Counted from the first letter of the stretch, positions 38,910 to 48,080 are shown. The stretch: 64,000 nucleotides of DNA from Crocinitomicaceae bacterium (GCA_016709005.1 JADJEU010000007.1:1-64000); one strand, 5' to 3'. Notes: generated from the sequence alone by a model not told the origin. Program-made: numbers and translations.

Positions 38910-39662
38910 ATGCACCAACTCACCGTTGTTATAATCACCAAAAATGAAGAGCGAAACATTGGTCGCGCGTTGGACTCTGTAAGTAAAATTGCTGATGAAA
39001 TAATTGTTGTTGACAGTTATTCAACCGATCAAACCAAAGCTATTTGTGAGAAGAAAGGAGCACATTTTGTGCAAACAGAATGGAAAGGATATTCGGCTAC
39101 AAAAAACTTTGCCAACAGGCTTTCAAAATACGCTTACATTTTTTCCCTGGATGCAGATGAGGCCGTAGATAAAGACCTGGAGAAAGCCATTCTTGCCGAG
39201 AAATCAAAAGGCTTTTCAGGAACTTATTCTGTGAATCGACTTACCAATTATTGTGGAAAATGGATTTACCATTCAGGATGGTATCCCGATAAAAAAGTGC
39301 GCATTTTTCCAAAAGAAAAAACAAAATGGGTAGGTGAATTTGTACATGAAGAATTAGAATTTTCAGAAATTTTTTCAAGGCAAGAATTGCCTGGACATCT
39401 TGAACATTATTCTTATTACTCTTACACAGATCATTGCGCCAGGGCAGATAAATACAGCATGCTCACTGCACAAAAAATGGCCGCAAAAGGAAAATCTGCC
39501 AGTGTTCTAAAACCTTATATCAGTGCAATTGGAAGATTCATTTCCATGTACATTATCAAGCGCGGATTTTTAGATGGAAAAATGGGATGGAAAATTGCTG
39601 CCATTTCAGCGCAATCAAACATAGTCAAATACAAAGAACTTCGTCGGTTAAGCAGGCAATGA
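38910..39662 (+). CDS. Glycosyltransferase family 2 (WaaE/KdtX-like)
   Basis: A 250-residue GT-A enzyme. LTVVIITKNEERNIGRALDSV is the GT2 N-terminus, DEIIVVDSYSTDQT follows, and the metal-binding SLDADEAVD is near residue 90. RPL-type residues are replaced by the KKVRIFPKEKTKWVGEFVHE region typical of the WaaE/KdtX branch, which adds a glucose to the LPS inner core in other bacteria. A TTG codon precedes the ATG; I chose the ATG at 38910 because the family begins there. Its stop overlaps the GT9 start (ATGA), so the two enzymes are produced together. Confidence 0.85.
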   Translation: MHQLTVVIITKNEERNIGRALDSVSKIADEIIVVDSYSTDQTKAICEKKGAHFVQTEWKGYSATKNFANRLSKYAYIFSLDADEAVDKDLEKAILAEKSKGFSGTYSVNRLTNYCGKWIYHSGWYPDKKVRIFPKEKTKWVGEFVHEELEFSEIFSRQELPGHLEHYSYYSYTDHCARADKYSMLTAQKMAAKGKSASVLKPYISAIGRFISMYIIKRGFLDGKMGWKIAAISAQSNIVKYKELRRLSRQ

Positions 39663-40648
39663 TTCAAAATCCAAAACATATTGTAATCAGTCGAACAGAC
39701 AGCATTGGAGATGTTGCACTTACACTTCCGCTAGTTGGAATTTTGAAAAAAAAATTTCCGAATACAAAGATTTCATTTTTAGGAAACACTTATACAAAGC
39801 CCGTTATTGAATCGTGTGAACATGTTGATGAAATTTGGGAATGGGCTGAACTGCAAAAATTGAATCAACAAGAACAAATCAACTTTTTGAAGTCAAAAAA
39901 AATCGACGTTTTCATTCATGTATTTCCACGAAAAGAAATCGCGAAGCTTGCCAAAAAAGCAAAAATTACACACCGCATAGGAACTTCTCATCGATTCTTT
40001 CATCTGCTTACCTGCACTCACAGACCGGGATTCACGCGCAAGAACTCTGACCTGCACGAAGCGCAGCTCAACACCAAATTGTTGTCCCCTCTGGGTATTA
40101 CCAAAGATTATTCTCTTCCAGAACTTGCACACTTGGCGGCATTTAAAAATATTCATCCACTCCCGTCTGAACTGCAAAATTTATTATCTCCGGAAAAGAA
40201 GAACATCATTCTTCACCCCAAATCACAAGGCAGTGCACGTGAATGGGCACTGGAAAACTATATAGAGATTGCTGCTGAATTAGATCCAGCCAAATACAAC
40301 ATCTTCTTTACCGGAACTGAAAAAGAAGGATTGCTTTTCAGAAATTTCATTCCAAAAAAACCGAATGTCTTTGATCTTACCGGCAAGATGAATTTGTATG
40401 AATTGATTGCTTTTATTAAAGCCGCCGATGCTTTGATTGCCGCCAGTACCGGACCACTTCATTTGGCCGGGCTAACCGGAATTTATGCTTTTGGCTTATT
40501 TGCTACACAACGTCCAACCCACGCAGGCAGATGGCAACCGCTTGGAAACAAGGTTTATATTCTGGAAGAAAAAATAATTTCTAATCCAACCCAACCTTTA
40601 AACATTCCTTTGCGTGATGCAATGCAAGCCCTTGAACAAAGGGTCTAA
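39659..40648 (+). CDS. Glycosyltransferase family 9 (heptosyltransferase-like)
   Basis: A 329-residue GT-B enzyme that I start at the ATG at 39659 (MIQNPKHIVISRTDSIGD), overlapping the GT2 stop as ATGA; the frame is open further upstream to 39587. ISRTDSIGDVALTLPLVGIL is the GT9 N-terminal acceptor domain. LHPKSQGSAREWALENYIEIA and ADALIAASTGPLHLAGLTG are the nucleotide-sugar-binding parts with the conserved STGPxHLA. GT9 proteins transfer ADP-heptose to LPS core. A related sugar is possible here, since Bacteroidota cores differ. With the GT2 gene it forms a two-gene LPS-core-type unit. Confidence 0.9.
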   Translation: MIQNPKHIVISRTDSIGDVALTLPLVGILKKKFPNTKISFLGNTYTKPVIESCEHVDEIWEWAELQKLNQQEQINFLKSKKIDVFIHVFPRKEIAKLAKKAKITHRIGTSHRFFHLLTCTHRPGFTRKNSDLHEAQLNTKLLSPLGITKDYSLPELAHLAAFKNIHPLPSELQNLLSPEKKNIILHPKSQGSAREWALENYIEIAAELDPAKYNIFFTGTEKEGLLFRNFIPKKPNVFDLTGKMNLYELIAFIKAADALIAASTGPLHLAGLTGIYAFGLFATQRPTHAGRWQPLGNKVYILEEKIISNPTQPLNIPLRDAMQALEQRV

Positions 40649-40925
40649 AAAGAAGATAAGCCCGACACGTTTGCCAGGCTCATCAACTTTTGAAATGAAA
40701 AAAACTACTTACTCTTTCTAAATGTACAAAGTTTTCTTGGTACAACAATGCGTTTTTTGCATTTAGTTTTTGAAATCCCCTACTTACTGATTTAATTGTA
40801 ACTCACGCCAAGCCTGTGGTTAAAGGTATATTTCGTTTACGATACGATTTCGACCAAGCTTACTATAAACACGATAGGACATGGCAAGAAATTTGCGTTA
40901 ACGGCGTTATAATATGCAAACTTAA

Positions 40926-41804
40926 ATGTGGACTATGAGGGAGAAAGCAATAAGTGTTGCGATTGCAATCGGGTTTGCAGTCACAACTTTAGCAGGCGGT
41001 GATCAGGATGTGATGGCCGAGAGCCAAAAAGAATTTGTCAAAATAAAACAAGCTGCATTCAGGCCCGGCGAACAACTTACTTATCGTTTGAGTTACGGTG
41101 CGTTTGATGCTGGTGAAGCAGTGCTCACCGTTAAAGAAACTGACAAAACAGTGAATGGCCGTAAGCTATGGAACGTAAGAGGTGTTGGACGCACCATATC
41201 AGCCTTTGAGTGGTTTTACAAAGTGGATGATCTTTATGAGTCTTATATAGATGCAGAGGCTGTTATTCCATGGCTCTTTATCAGACGCGTAGATGAAGGT
41301 GGCTACAAAATCAACCAGGATTATGTTTTTCACCAACACAAAAATCAAGTTGATAACGGTAAGGGAAAAAAATTTGACATTCCTGATTTGTGCCAGGATA
41401 TGATTTCAGCTTTCTACTACGCTCGAACACTAGACTTCAGTAAAGCCAAAGTGGGAGATATTTACACCGTCAACATTTTTTTAGATGATGAGTTGTATCC
41501 GACCAAAATAAAATATCTCGGTAAGGAAGAAATCAAAATCAGAAAAGGAAAATTCCGATGCCACAAATTTGCACCCATTGTTCAAGAGGGCCGTATTTTT
41601 AATAGTGAAGAAGACCTTACCGTTTGGATCACCGATGATGGAAACAAAATTCCGATTCTTGCCAAAGCAAATATAAAAGTGGGCTCCATAAAAATGCATT
41701 TGGTAAGATGGGAAGGGCTTATGAATCCTTTCACAGATTTACAATTAATTTCTGAGCACCGACGATCGCGCGATCTGATAAAACCCTGCTTACATACCAA
41801 TTGA
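40926..41804 (+). CDS. DUF3108 domain-containing protein
   Basis: A 292-residue protein (starting at 40926, or 3 codons later at 40935). A hydrophobic N-terminal segment (AISVAIAIGFAVTTLAGG) is probably a signal peptide. The rest is DUF3108: FRPGEQLTYRLSYGAFDAGEA, GRTISAFEWFYKVDDLYES and YPTKIKYLGKEEIKIRKGKF. The family is periplasmic and conserved in Bacteroidota and Proteobacteria; in some species it is an adhesion or envelope-integrity factor, but function is not general. It is preceded by 277 nt with no gene and only a TATAAT-like box (GCGTTATAATATGC). The NTF2-like gene follows 19 nt later. Confidence 0.85.
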   Translation: MWTMREKAISVAIAIGFAVTTLAGGDQDVMAESQKEFVKIKQAAFRPGEQLTYRLSYGAFDAGEAVLTVKETDKTVNGRKLWNVRGVGRTISAFEWFYKVDDLYESYIDAEAVIPWLFIRRVDEGGYKINQDYVFHQHKNQVDNGKGKKFDIPDLCQDMISAFYYARTLDFSKAKVGDIYTVNIFLDDELYPTKIKYLGKEEIKIRKGKFRCHKFAPIVQEGRIFNSEEDLTVWITDDGNKIPILAKANIKVGSIKMHLVRWEGLMNPFTDLQLISEHRRSRDLIKPCLHTN

Positions 41805-41823
41805 TTTTTTTGTTTATTTGTGC

Positions 41824-42183
41824 ATGGATAATCGCACATTTATTGCAAACTGGGTCAATCTTTTCAATCAAAAAAATGCGGATGGACTCGCCGAACTCTA
41901 TACACAAGACGCCATCAATCATCAGGTTGCCAATGAAACCATCACAGGCAAGGACAACATCTGCGCCATGTTCAAACGCGAATTTGCTACCGCAGAAATG
42001 GTTTGTATCATTGAAAAAATTTATTCAGACCAGCAGTGGGCAATTCTGGAATGGCGCGACCCCCTTGGTCTGCGAGGCTGTACACTCTTCCACATCGTCA
42101 ACCAAAAAATTGTTTTTCAACGCGGATATTGGGATCAACTTTCTTTTTTGCGTCAACACGGTTTGCCAATACCACAAAAGTAG
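41824..42183 (+). CDS. NTF2/SnoaL-like protein
   Basis: A 119-residue protein of the nuclear-transport-factor-2-like fold. I start it at the ATG at 41824 (MDNRTFIANWVNLFNQKNA); a TTG just upstream is in frame. LAELYTQDAINHQVANETITG and AILEWRDPLGLRGCTLFHIV, with KIVFQRGYWDQLSF, are typical of the SnoaL/NTF2 branch of small enzymes and binding proteins. Cytosolic; substrate unknown. It follows the DUF3108 gene by 19 nt and may share its transcript. A longer overlapping frame (41801-42238) is a shadow of this gene. Confidence 0.75.
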   Translation: MDNRTFIANWVNLFNQKNADGLAELYTQDAINHQVANETITGKDNICAMFKREFATAEMVCIIEKIYSDQQWAILEWRDPLGLRGCTLFHIVNQKIVFQRGYWDQLSFLRQHGLPIPQK

Positions 42184-42321
42184 GGCTGACGACAGAGGGC
42201 AGGACCACCAGCTCTTTGCTCCAGGATCTGCAAACTGACAAATATCATTTCTCCTATTGCCTCTTCGCTCTGCCCTTTTGCCTTAATTTGTCTATTTTTA
42301 CCTAATTCAAAATTTCAATCG

Positions 42322-43347
42322 ATGGAAATCTCAGAAGAAACGCTAAAACGCATTCAGATTTTAAAAGATAAGTACGCTTCAATCGGGCAAGATTTAAATT
42401 CTTATCTGGACGGATTAATCTACGCAAACCCTTTAGCTTATTGGGATTATATAGAAGTGGATGCTTTGCTGAGTCTTCAAAAACCAAAAACAGATTTCCC
42501 GGATGAAAAAATTTTTATTGTCTATCATCAAATCACTGAACTCTATTTCTGCTTAGCAGAGCACGAATTGAAGCAGATTGCGTACAACGGAAAAAATATC
42601 AGCGATCAGGGACAAGATTTAGGGTGGAATGCAACGCTTAAAGTAGATTATCTCATTGATCGTTTGCGCAGAATTAACAAGTACTTTGAAGCATTGACAA
42701 AATCATTTGACGTGATGCGTTTTGGAATGGATAAAGATCAGTTTACCAAATTCAGAATGTCACTTTTATCTGCCAGTGGATTTCAAACAGCAAGTTACCG
42801 TAGAATTGAAATTGCATGCACAGATTTAAAATATCTTGTTCATGAATCAAAACGTCAACACTTATGGGGTGCTGAAGTGCATGAACAGTTAGATAACATT
42901 TATTGGAAACAAGGCGCCATTGTTGAAGAAACCGGCGAAAAAACACTGACGTTAAAACATTTTGAGCAAAAGTACATGAGCACGTTTCATGAATTGGCTG
43001 ATGAATTTGAAAACAGAAATGTCTGGAGAAAAGTCCAGGAGCTTCCTCAGGAGGATCGTAAAAATCCAAAGCTGATAAAAGAGTTGCGTGAGTTAGATGT
43101 CAACGTAAACATCAACTGGCCATTGGTTCACTACCGCACCGCTGTTAGATATCTTGCAAAAGACAAAGGTGAATCAAAAGGTACAGGTGGAACAAACTGG
43201 CAAAATTATTTACCTCCAAGATTTCAACGTCGCATTTTCTATCCTGAACTTTGGTCACAAACTGAAATGGACGAGTGGGGCAAAGCTTGGGTAGAAGAAG
43301 TAATGGCAGATGGAATTCGCACGGAGAATTTGAGAGAGAATATTTAG
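42322..43347 (+). CDS. kynA: Tryptophan 2,3-dioxygenase
   Basis: A 341-residue haem enzyme that opens the indole ring of L-tryptophan to N-formylkynurenine, the first step of the kynurenine pathway. IFIVYHQITELYFCLAEHEL at residues 64-83 aligns with the family's haem-pocket segment containing the conserved catalytic His (H69). Further family segments are RMSLLSASGFQTASYRRIEI and VHYRTAVRYLAKDKGESKGTGG. The last of these, near the C-terminus, is the tryptophan-binding loop with the GTGG motif. The size is between bacterial TDOs (about 280) and eukaryotic ones (about 400). No kynureninase or formamidase gene is adjacent, so NAD synthesis versus catabolism cannot be told here. Confidence 0.9.
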   Translation: MEISEETLKRIQILKDKYASIGQDLNSYLDGLIYANPLAYWDYIEVDALLSLQKPKTDFPDEKIFIVYHQITELYFCLAEHELKQIAYNGKNISDQGQDLGWNATLKVDYLIDRLRRINKYFEALTKSFDVMRFGMDKDQFTKFRMSLLSASGFQTASYRRIEIACTDLKYLVHESKRQHLWGAEVHEQLDNIYWKQGAIVEETGEKTLTLKHFEQKYMSTFHELADEFENRNVWRKVQELPQEDRKNPKLIKELRELDVNVNINWPLVHYRTAVRYLAKDKGESKGTGGTNWQNYLPPRFQRRIFYPELWSQTEMDEWGKAWVEEVMADGIRTENLRENI

Positions 43348-43460
43348 GTAAGGTATGCAATGAGGAATTCCCAACAGGTTGAGGCCGTGTATTGATCATA
43401 AATTTTTTCCAACTAAATTTAAACCCATTTCCCTCATGGCTCATGGCTAGTCGCTATTGG

Positions 43461-43823
43461 CTAAAGTAACGGATAAAACGCATCCTCCATATGCTCAATG
43501 GTTTTCTCTTTTGAATTCCAGATAATTGAGATAATATCAAATTGCGTTTCAATATCCAGATCATTTTCCTGAATGTAAAAATTGGCTGCTCGGATAATTG
43601 ATTTTTGTTTCTTTTTGGTGACTGTAATTTCTGGTCCGGCCAAATAATCACTGTTGCGTGTTTTAACCTCAACCACAATTAATTTGCCGTCTTTTTTAGC
43701 AATGATATCAATCTCTGCTTTTTTGAATGCGTAGTTGCGTTGCACGATTTCATATCCTTTTTTGGAAAGATATTCTGCCGCAAGTTGTTCACCCGCTTCA
43801 CCTAATTCATTGTGTTCAGCCAT
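43461..43823 (-). CDS. yraN: YraN family (UPF0102) protein
   Basis: A 120-residue cytosolic protein with a nuclease-like PD-(D/E)XK fold. E37-x-D39 (AEIDIIAK) and E52-V-K54 (VVEVKTR) are the conserved active-site motif, with the helix ELGEAGEQLAAEYLSKKGY before it. The UPF0102 family is widely conserved; no function is established with certainty. It has its own promoter on the minus strand (43831-43860). It converges with the tryptophan dioxygenase gene with 113 nt between them. Confidence 0.93.
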   Translation of the reverse strand: MAEHNELGEAGEQLAAEYLSKKGYEIVQRNYAFKKAEIDIIAKKDGKLIVVEVKTRNSDYLAGPEITVTKKKQKSIIRAANFYIQENDLDIETQFDIISIIWNSKEKTIEHMEDAFYPLL

Positions 43824-43830
43824 GATTCAA

Positions 43831-43860
43831 CAAAAATAACGTAATTTTGTTCTGTAACAA
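43831..43860 (-). promoter_or_regulatory. Promoter of yraN overlapping a plus-strand -7 box
   Basis: On the minus strand TTG (plus CAA at 43858-43860), a 19-nt spacer and TATTTTTG (plus CAAAAATA at 43831-43838), 7 nt before the ATG at 43823. On the plus strand TAATTTTG (43842-43849) can serve the divergent outer-membrane protein gene, although its -33 element is poor. Confidence 0.6.
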
Positions 43861-43888
43861 GAATCTCAAAAATACGTTACAGATACAC

Positions 43889-44758
43889 ATGAGAAACTGG
43901 GCTCTGCTTTTAATCCTGCTAAGTGTTTGCGCAAATGTTGATGCACAGAAATGGTCATCCAAGAAAAAGTTCAGCACCCGTCAAAACACCATGTATTTTT
44001 ATTGGGGTTATAATCGGTCGATCTACTCAAAAAGCGATGTCAATTTTCAAGGCCCCGGCTATAATTTTATTGCAGAAGACCTAAAGGCACATGATCGTCC
44101 GTCGCGTGATTTTATAACGTATGTCCATCCTGCCTCTATCTCAATTCCGCAGTTTAATATCCGTGTGGGGTATTATTATGTTGATCATTGGGATATTTCA
44201 ATTGGCTACGATCACATGAAATACGTCATGCAAAAAGATCAAACACTTTATTTGATTGGAAATATTTCTTCTACCACCAACAGTGAGCTTTATGGAACGT
44301 ATGATCGATCCACTGGCAAAATTCCAATTCGTGAGCAAGATTTACATTACGAAAACACCAACGGGCTAAACTATATTTCTGTTCAGCTAAATAATACAAC
44401 TCCCCGTTATGAAACGCGCAACCAAAAATTTGCGATTCACCAAAGATTGGGTGTTGGCCTAGGTCCGGTAGTTACACAAACTGATTTTTTCTGGGATGGT
44501 GAACAACATCACTCTAAATTTGGATTAACCGGTTACGGACTTTCAGTGCACACCGGAGTTCGTTTTGATTTTTTCAATCGCTTTTTTCTTCAGTCAAACT
44601 GGTCAGGCGGATTTATTCACCTGCCAAACAACCGTACCATTCAAGACGCGCCCGACTTTGCCAAACATAAATTTGTCTACGGTCAGTGGGAATTATTAGG
44701 CGGAATTTTCTTCTACGTTCCGGCTATTAATGGTTGTGATTCTTGTCCGAATTGGTAG
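43889..44758 (+). CDS. Outer-membrane beta-barrel protein
   Basis: I start this gene at the ATG at 43889, which gives the signal peptide MRNWALLLILLSVCANVDAQ and 289 residues. The mature part has alternating strands typical of a small outer-membrane barrel: FNIRVGYYYVDHWDISIGYD, GLTGYGLSVHTGVRFDFFNR and FLQSNWSGGFIHLP. It ends with WELLGGIFFYVPAINGCDSC. The last ten residues carry two cysteines (GCDSCPNW), perhaps a periplasmic disulfide. Function unknown. It is divergent from yraN and is followed by tatD after 21 nt. Confidence 0.7.
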   Translation: MRNWALLLILLSVCANVDAQKWSSKKKFSTRQNTMYFYWGYNRSIYSKSDVNFQGPGYNFIAEDLKAHDRPSRDFITYVHPASISIPQFNIRVGYYYVDHWDISIGYDHMKYVMQKDQTLYLIGNISSTTNSELYGTYDRSTGKIPIREQDLHYENTNGLNYISVQLNNTTPRYETRNQKFAIHQRLGVGLGPVVTQTDFFWDGEQHHSKFGLTGYGLSVHTGVRFDFFNRFFLQSNWSGGFIHLPNNRTIQDAPDFAKHKFVYGQWELLGGIFFYVPAINGCDSCPNW

Positions 44759-44779
44759 GAGAATACAATATTTGCAATC

Positions 44780-45550
44780 ATGATTGACACTCACACCCAT
44801 CTTTTCAGCACGGAGTTTGAGGCTGATCGTGACTCGATTATTCAAAATGCACTGGATGCCGGTGTTTCAAAAATGCTTTTGCCCAATGTGGATTTGGATT
44901 CAATTTCAGGCATGCATGAGCTGGCAAAAAAATTTCCGCAGCAATGTTATCCGATGATGGGTTTGCATCCATGCAGTGTTACTGAAAATTGGGAAGCTGA
45001 TTTAGGTATTATCAAATCATGGTTGGATAAAGAAAATTATTGCGCAGTGGGTGAAATTGGCATCGATCTTTATTGGGAAAAGTCAACACTCAAGTTTCAA
45101 AAAAAAGCGTTCCGCCAACAAATTGAATGGGCAAAAGAAAAAAAACTACCAATCGTTATTCACGTGCGCGAAGCATTTGAAGAAACTTTTGAAATTGTGG
45201 ATGAACTGAACGACGAAAATCTTTCTGGTGTCTTTCATTGTTTTAGCGGAAATCTCGATCAGGCCAATCATATTCTCAATTACGGCGGCTTCAAATTAGG
45301 AATCGGCGGTGTGGTCACATTTAAAAACGGTGGACTGGATAAAGTACTCCCGCATATAGATTTAGAGCATCTGGTGTTAGAAACAGACTCTCCTTATCTG
45401 GCGCCCGTTCCGCATCGGGGTAAACGGAATGAGAGTTCTTATCTCAAATTGATTGCTGAAAAATTAGCCGAACTAAAAGGAGTTTCTTTTGAAACAGTTG
45501 ATTCTATCACCACCCAAAACGCAATTGCCCTCTTTTCTACCGTAAAATAA
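44780..45550 (+). CDS. tatD: TatD family hydrolase (DNase)
   Basis: A 256-residue metal-dependent TIM-barrel hydrolase of the TatD family, cytosolic 3'-5' exonucleases acting on DNA and RNA ends. The HTH motif at the N-terminus gives ligands H5 and H7 (MIDTHTHLF). GEIGIDLYW supplies the Glu, HVREAFEE and HCFSG the further His ligands, and ETDSPYLAPVPHRGKRNE the final Asp with the signature loop. Length 256 is standard. It follows the outer-membrane protein gene by 21 nt on the same strand, possibly one transcript. Confidence 0.94.
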   Translation: MIDTHTHLFSTEFEADRDSIIQNALDAGVSKMLLPNVDLDSISGMHELAKKFPQQCYPMMGLHPCSVTENWEADLGIIKSWLDKENYCAVGEIGIDLYWEKSTLKFQKKAFRQQIEWAKEKKLPIVIHVREAFEETFEIVDELNDENLSGVFHCFSGNLDQANHILNYGGFKLGIGGVVTFKNGGLDKVLPHIDLEHLVLETDSPYLAPVPHRGKRNESSYLKLIAEKLAELKGVSFETVDSITTQNAIALFSTVK

Positions 45551-45617
45551 ACAAGTCTTACCGTTGCCTCGTTTTCCTCATTAACTTTGTTTAATCAATT
45601 GTTAATTTGCTGAAGTG

Positions 45618-46648
45618 ATGAAAAACCCAAAGGTATTGATCATATACACCGGTGGTACAATCGGAATGATCAATGATCCGGAAACGGGGCGTTAAAGCCT
45701 TTTGATTTTGAACATTTATACAACAATGTTCCAGAGTTGAAGCAATTTAATTACCGCCTGGAAACCCATTCGATGAAGGATCCCATTGATTCTTCAGAGA
45801 TGAATCCAACCATTTGGGCCGACATTGCAAAAACGATCTTTGACAACTATTTAAATTACGACGGATTTGTGGTTCTCCACGGTTCTGATACCATGGCCTA
45901 CACCGCTTCAGCATTAAGTTTTATGCTGAGTGGATTAAAAAAACCGGTCATACTTACAGGTTCACAATTGCCAATAGGTCAAATCAGAACAGATGGAAAA
46001 GAAAACTTAATTACCGCGATTGAAATTGCAGGTAAATTAGATTTAACCGGTGAACCAATGGTCCAGGAAGTAGCAATTTACTTTGAGTTCCAGCTTCACC
46101 GCGGCAATAGAACAAGCAAACAGAGCACCAGCAATTTTGAAGCATTTGTGAGCGAAAATTATCCATTGCTTGCAGAAGCAGGAGTAGATATCACTTTCAA
46201 TCAATCAGCGCTGTTGCGAAAAGGGTTTCAGAAGTTTGAAACATTTACGAATTTCAATACGCGGGTTGGGTTGGTGAAACTGTTTCCAGGCATGCCGGTT
46301 CTTGCGCTTTCTTCCATCTTTGACCGCGCGCATACAGATGGTGTAGTTCTAGAAAGTTATGGAAATGGAAATACATTTTCATCATCAGAATTAGAAAGCC
46401 TGATTAAAAATTATATGAATGCCGGGGGTGTCGTTCTGAACATAACACAATGCGGAAAAGGAACAGTCAATCATGGCAAATATGAAACCAGTATGATGTT
46501 TGTGCGACTGGGTGTAATAGGAGGTTATGATTTAACAACTGAGGCAGCCGTGACAAAAATGATGCATGTTTTAGGCAGATACTCAGACTATTCAGATCGC
46601 AAAGCGGCGCTGGAAAAAAATATCTGCGGCGAGTTCACACAAATTTAA
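45618..46648 (+). pseudogene. ansA: Type I L-asparaginase with an N-terminal frameshift
   Basis: The coding sequence begins at the ATG at 45618 (MKNPKVLIIYTGGTIGMIND), with the active-site Thr in YTGGTIG, but meets a stop at 45693. From the next frame it continues LKPFDFEHLYNNVPELKQF and carries the second active-site region VVLHGSDTMAYTASALSFML. It ends at 46648. The two frames join at GAAACGGGGC (45681-45690): adding one G to the G4 run gives ETGALKPFDF and a protein of 343 residues, the usual length. Cytosolic type I asparaginases hydrolyse L-Asn to Asp and ammonia. The rest of the protein is undamaged, so a one-base deletion or a homopolymer miscall explains everything. Start of the uninterrupted part is about 45693. 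Confidence 0.85.
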
Positions 46649-46682
46649 CCTGACGGAATAGTTGAAAAATAGTAGTTAAACG

Positions 46683-46711
46683 TTGATAAAATAGAATTTT
46701 TTGTACTTTAG
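46683..46711 (+). promoter_or_regulatory. Promoter of the exbB-exbD operon
   Basis: TTG (46683-46685), an 18-nt spacer and TACTTTAG (46704-46711), one mismatch from TAnnTTTG. A leader of about 60 nt follows, ending in an AT-rich stretch before the exbB ATG at 46776. Confidence 0.6.
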
Positions 46712-46775
46712 CACCTCGATTTACCGAACGGGGTAAAAATAAAAACCAGTAAATAATAAATTTAAATAAGCAACA

Positions 46776-47576
46776 ATGAAAAAAGTATTAGCATTCTTAG
46801 CTATTGCAGGGTTCTTAACCTTAGGTGTTTCTAGCTATGCACAAACTGATAGTGTATCTGCCGACAGCGCTGTAACACAAGTTGAAGAACCGACAACAGA
46901 AGAATCTACCGTAGAAGCGGTTGACACCGCAAACACTGGTGGTGCATCTTTTACAAATGAGTTGAAGGTACGTTTCATTGAGGGAGATCCTTTCTGGATG
47001 GGTATGGTACTTATCTGTTTGATTTTAGGTCTCGCACTTATTATTGAGCGTATTGTCTATTTAAATCTTGCGACAACAAATACAAAAAAATTATTGGAGA
47101 AAGTTGAGTCAGCCTTAAAATCAGGTGGACTAGAAGCTGCAAAAGAAGTTTGCCGTAACACACGCGGACCGGTAGCGTCTATCTTTTATCAAGGTTTGGA
47201 CAGAGCTGAAGACGGTGTAGACATGGCTGAAAAAGCAGTTGTTTCTTATGGCGGTGTTCAAATGGGTCTTCTTGAAAAAGGAATGTCATGGATTGCGCTT
47301 TTCATCGCACTTGCTCCGATGCTCGGGTTTATGGGAACAGTAGTTGGTATGATTCAGGCTTTTGATGCGATTGCGTCTGCAGGAACAATTTCTGCAACGG
47401 TTGTAGCAGGCGGTATTAAAGTGGCTCTCTTAACTACGGTATTCGGACTAGTTGTTGCGATTATTCTTCAAGTATTTTACAATTACCTTCTTTCAAAAAT
47501 TGATGGTCTTGTAAATAACATGGAAGACGCTTCAATCTCTTTGATCGACATGATCTACAAACACAGTAAAAAATAA
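46776..47576 (+). CDS. exbB: ExbB/TolQ/MotA-type proton channel protein
   Basis: A 266-residue protein with a signal-peptide-like start (MKKVLAFLAIAGFLTLGVSS), an acidic Thr/Glu-rich periplasmic segment, and three TM helices: about 70-93 (MGMVLICLILGLALIIERIV), 170-195 and 210-240. The signature GMSWIALFIALAPMLGFMGTVVGMIQAFDAIASAG is the MotA/TolQ/ExbB proton-channel core. With ExbD it uses the proton motive force to energise TonB. The long N-terminal extension is common in Bacteroidota. It leads an operon with 47605, exbD1 and exbD2. Confidence 0.93.
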   Translation: MKKVLAFLAIAGFLTLGVSSYAQTDSVSADSAVTQVEEPTTEESTVEAVDTANTGGASFTNELKVRFIEGDPFWMGMVLICLILGLALIIERIVYLNLATTNTKKLLEKVESALKSGGLEAAKEVCRNTRGPVASIFYQGLDRAEDGVDMAEKAVVSYGGVQMGLLEKGMSWIALFIALAPMLGFMGTVVGMIQAFDAIASAGTISATVVAGGIKVALLTTVFGLVVAIILQVFYNYLLSKIDGLVNNMEDASISLIDMIYKHSKK

Positions 47577-47604
47577 TTTTATTGGTCATTAATATTCAAA
47601 TATT

Positions 47605-48072
47605 ATGAACTCAAAAACATTTAATCTCGTTTCATCCATTGTGGTCACGCTGATGCTGGTTATCGGTGTAATCTTTTGCTGGGGCGCGATGCAAACCGTA
47701 GTTGACCCGGTGACAAAACAAGGAGTCGGAGATTTGTCTTCAGTAGACAACTCGGTTTCTTTTTCATTGTTTCTTTTTTATGGTGCCATGATCTTAGTTG
47801 TTGCTTTTACGATCTGGGGCATCATTATCAATCCTAAACGATTCATTCCTTCAGCTATTGGAGTTGCAGTAATGCTTGTTATCTTTCTTTATTGCTATGG
47901 GACAGCCGATACGGCTGCAACTGGTGGACTTGCTAAATTAGAGGCCGCTACAGAGTTCTGGATTAAATGGAGTGATATTGGAGTTGTAATGACCTATATT
48001 TTATTTGGTATTGCAGTTCTTCTACTGGTTGTGCAGTTGTTCAGAAATTTATTTCAGTTTTTCGCTAAATAA
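47605..48072 (+). CDS. Small membrane protein of the exb operon
   Basis: A 155-residue protein with four TM helices (about 8-27, 54-72, 80-97 and 120-145), with IVVTLMLVIGVIFCWGAM and FRNLFQFFAK at the ends. I know no named domain. Homologues between exbB and exbD are common in Flavobacteriales, so it is probably a genuine accessory subunit. It lies 28 nt after exbB and 8 nt before exbD1. A role in the ExbB-ExbD complex is inferred from position only. Confidence 0.7.
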   Translation: MNSKTFNLVSSIVVTLMLVIGVIFCWGAMQTVVDPVTKQGVGDLSSVDNSVSFSLFLFYGAMILVVAFTIWGIIINPKRFIPSAIGVAVMLVIFLYCYGTADTAATGGLAKLEAATEFWIKWSDIGVVMTYILFGIAVLLLVVQLFRNLFQFFAK

Positions 48073-48080
48073 TTAAAGAT

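Noticed and set aside
40649..40925. Possible small gene or RNA upstream of the DUF3108 gene
   Set aside because: No frame, stable hairpin or known motif could be supported in these 277 nt beyond a TATAAT-like box.
41801..42305. Two frames overlapping the NTF2-like gene
   Set aside because: Different frames of the same region as a recognised domain protein; no domain of their own.
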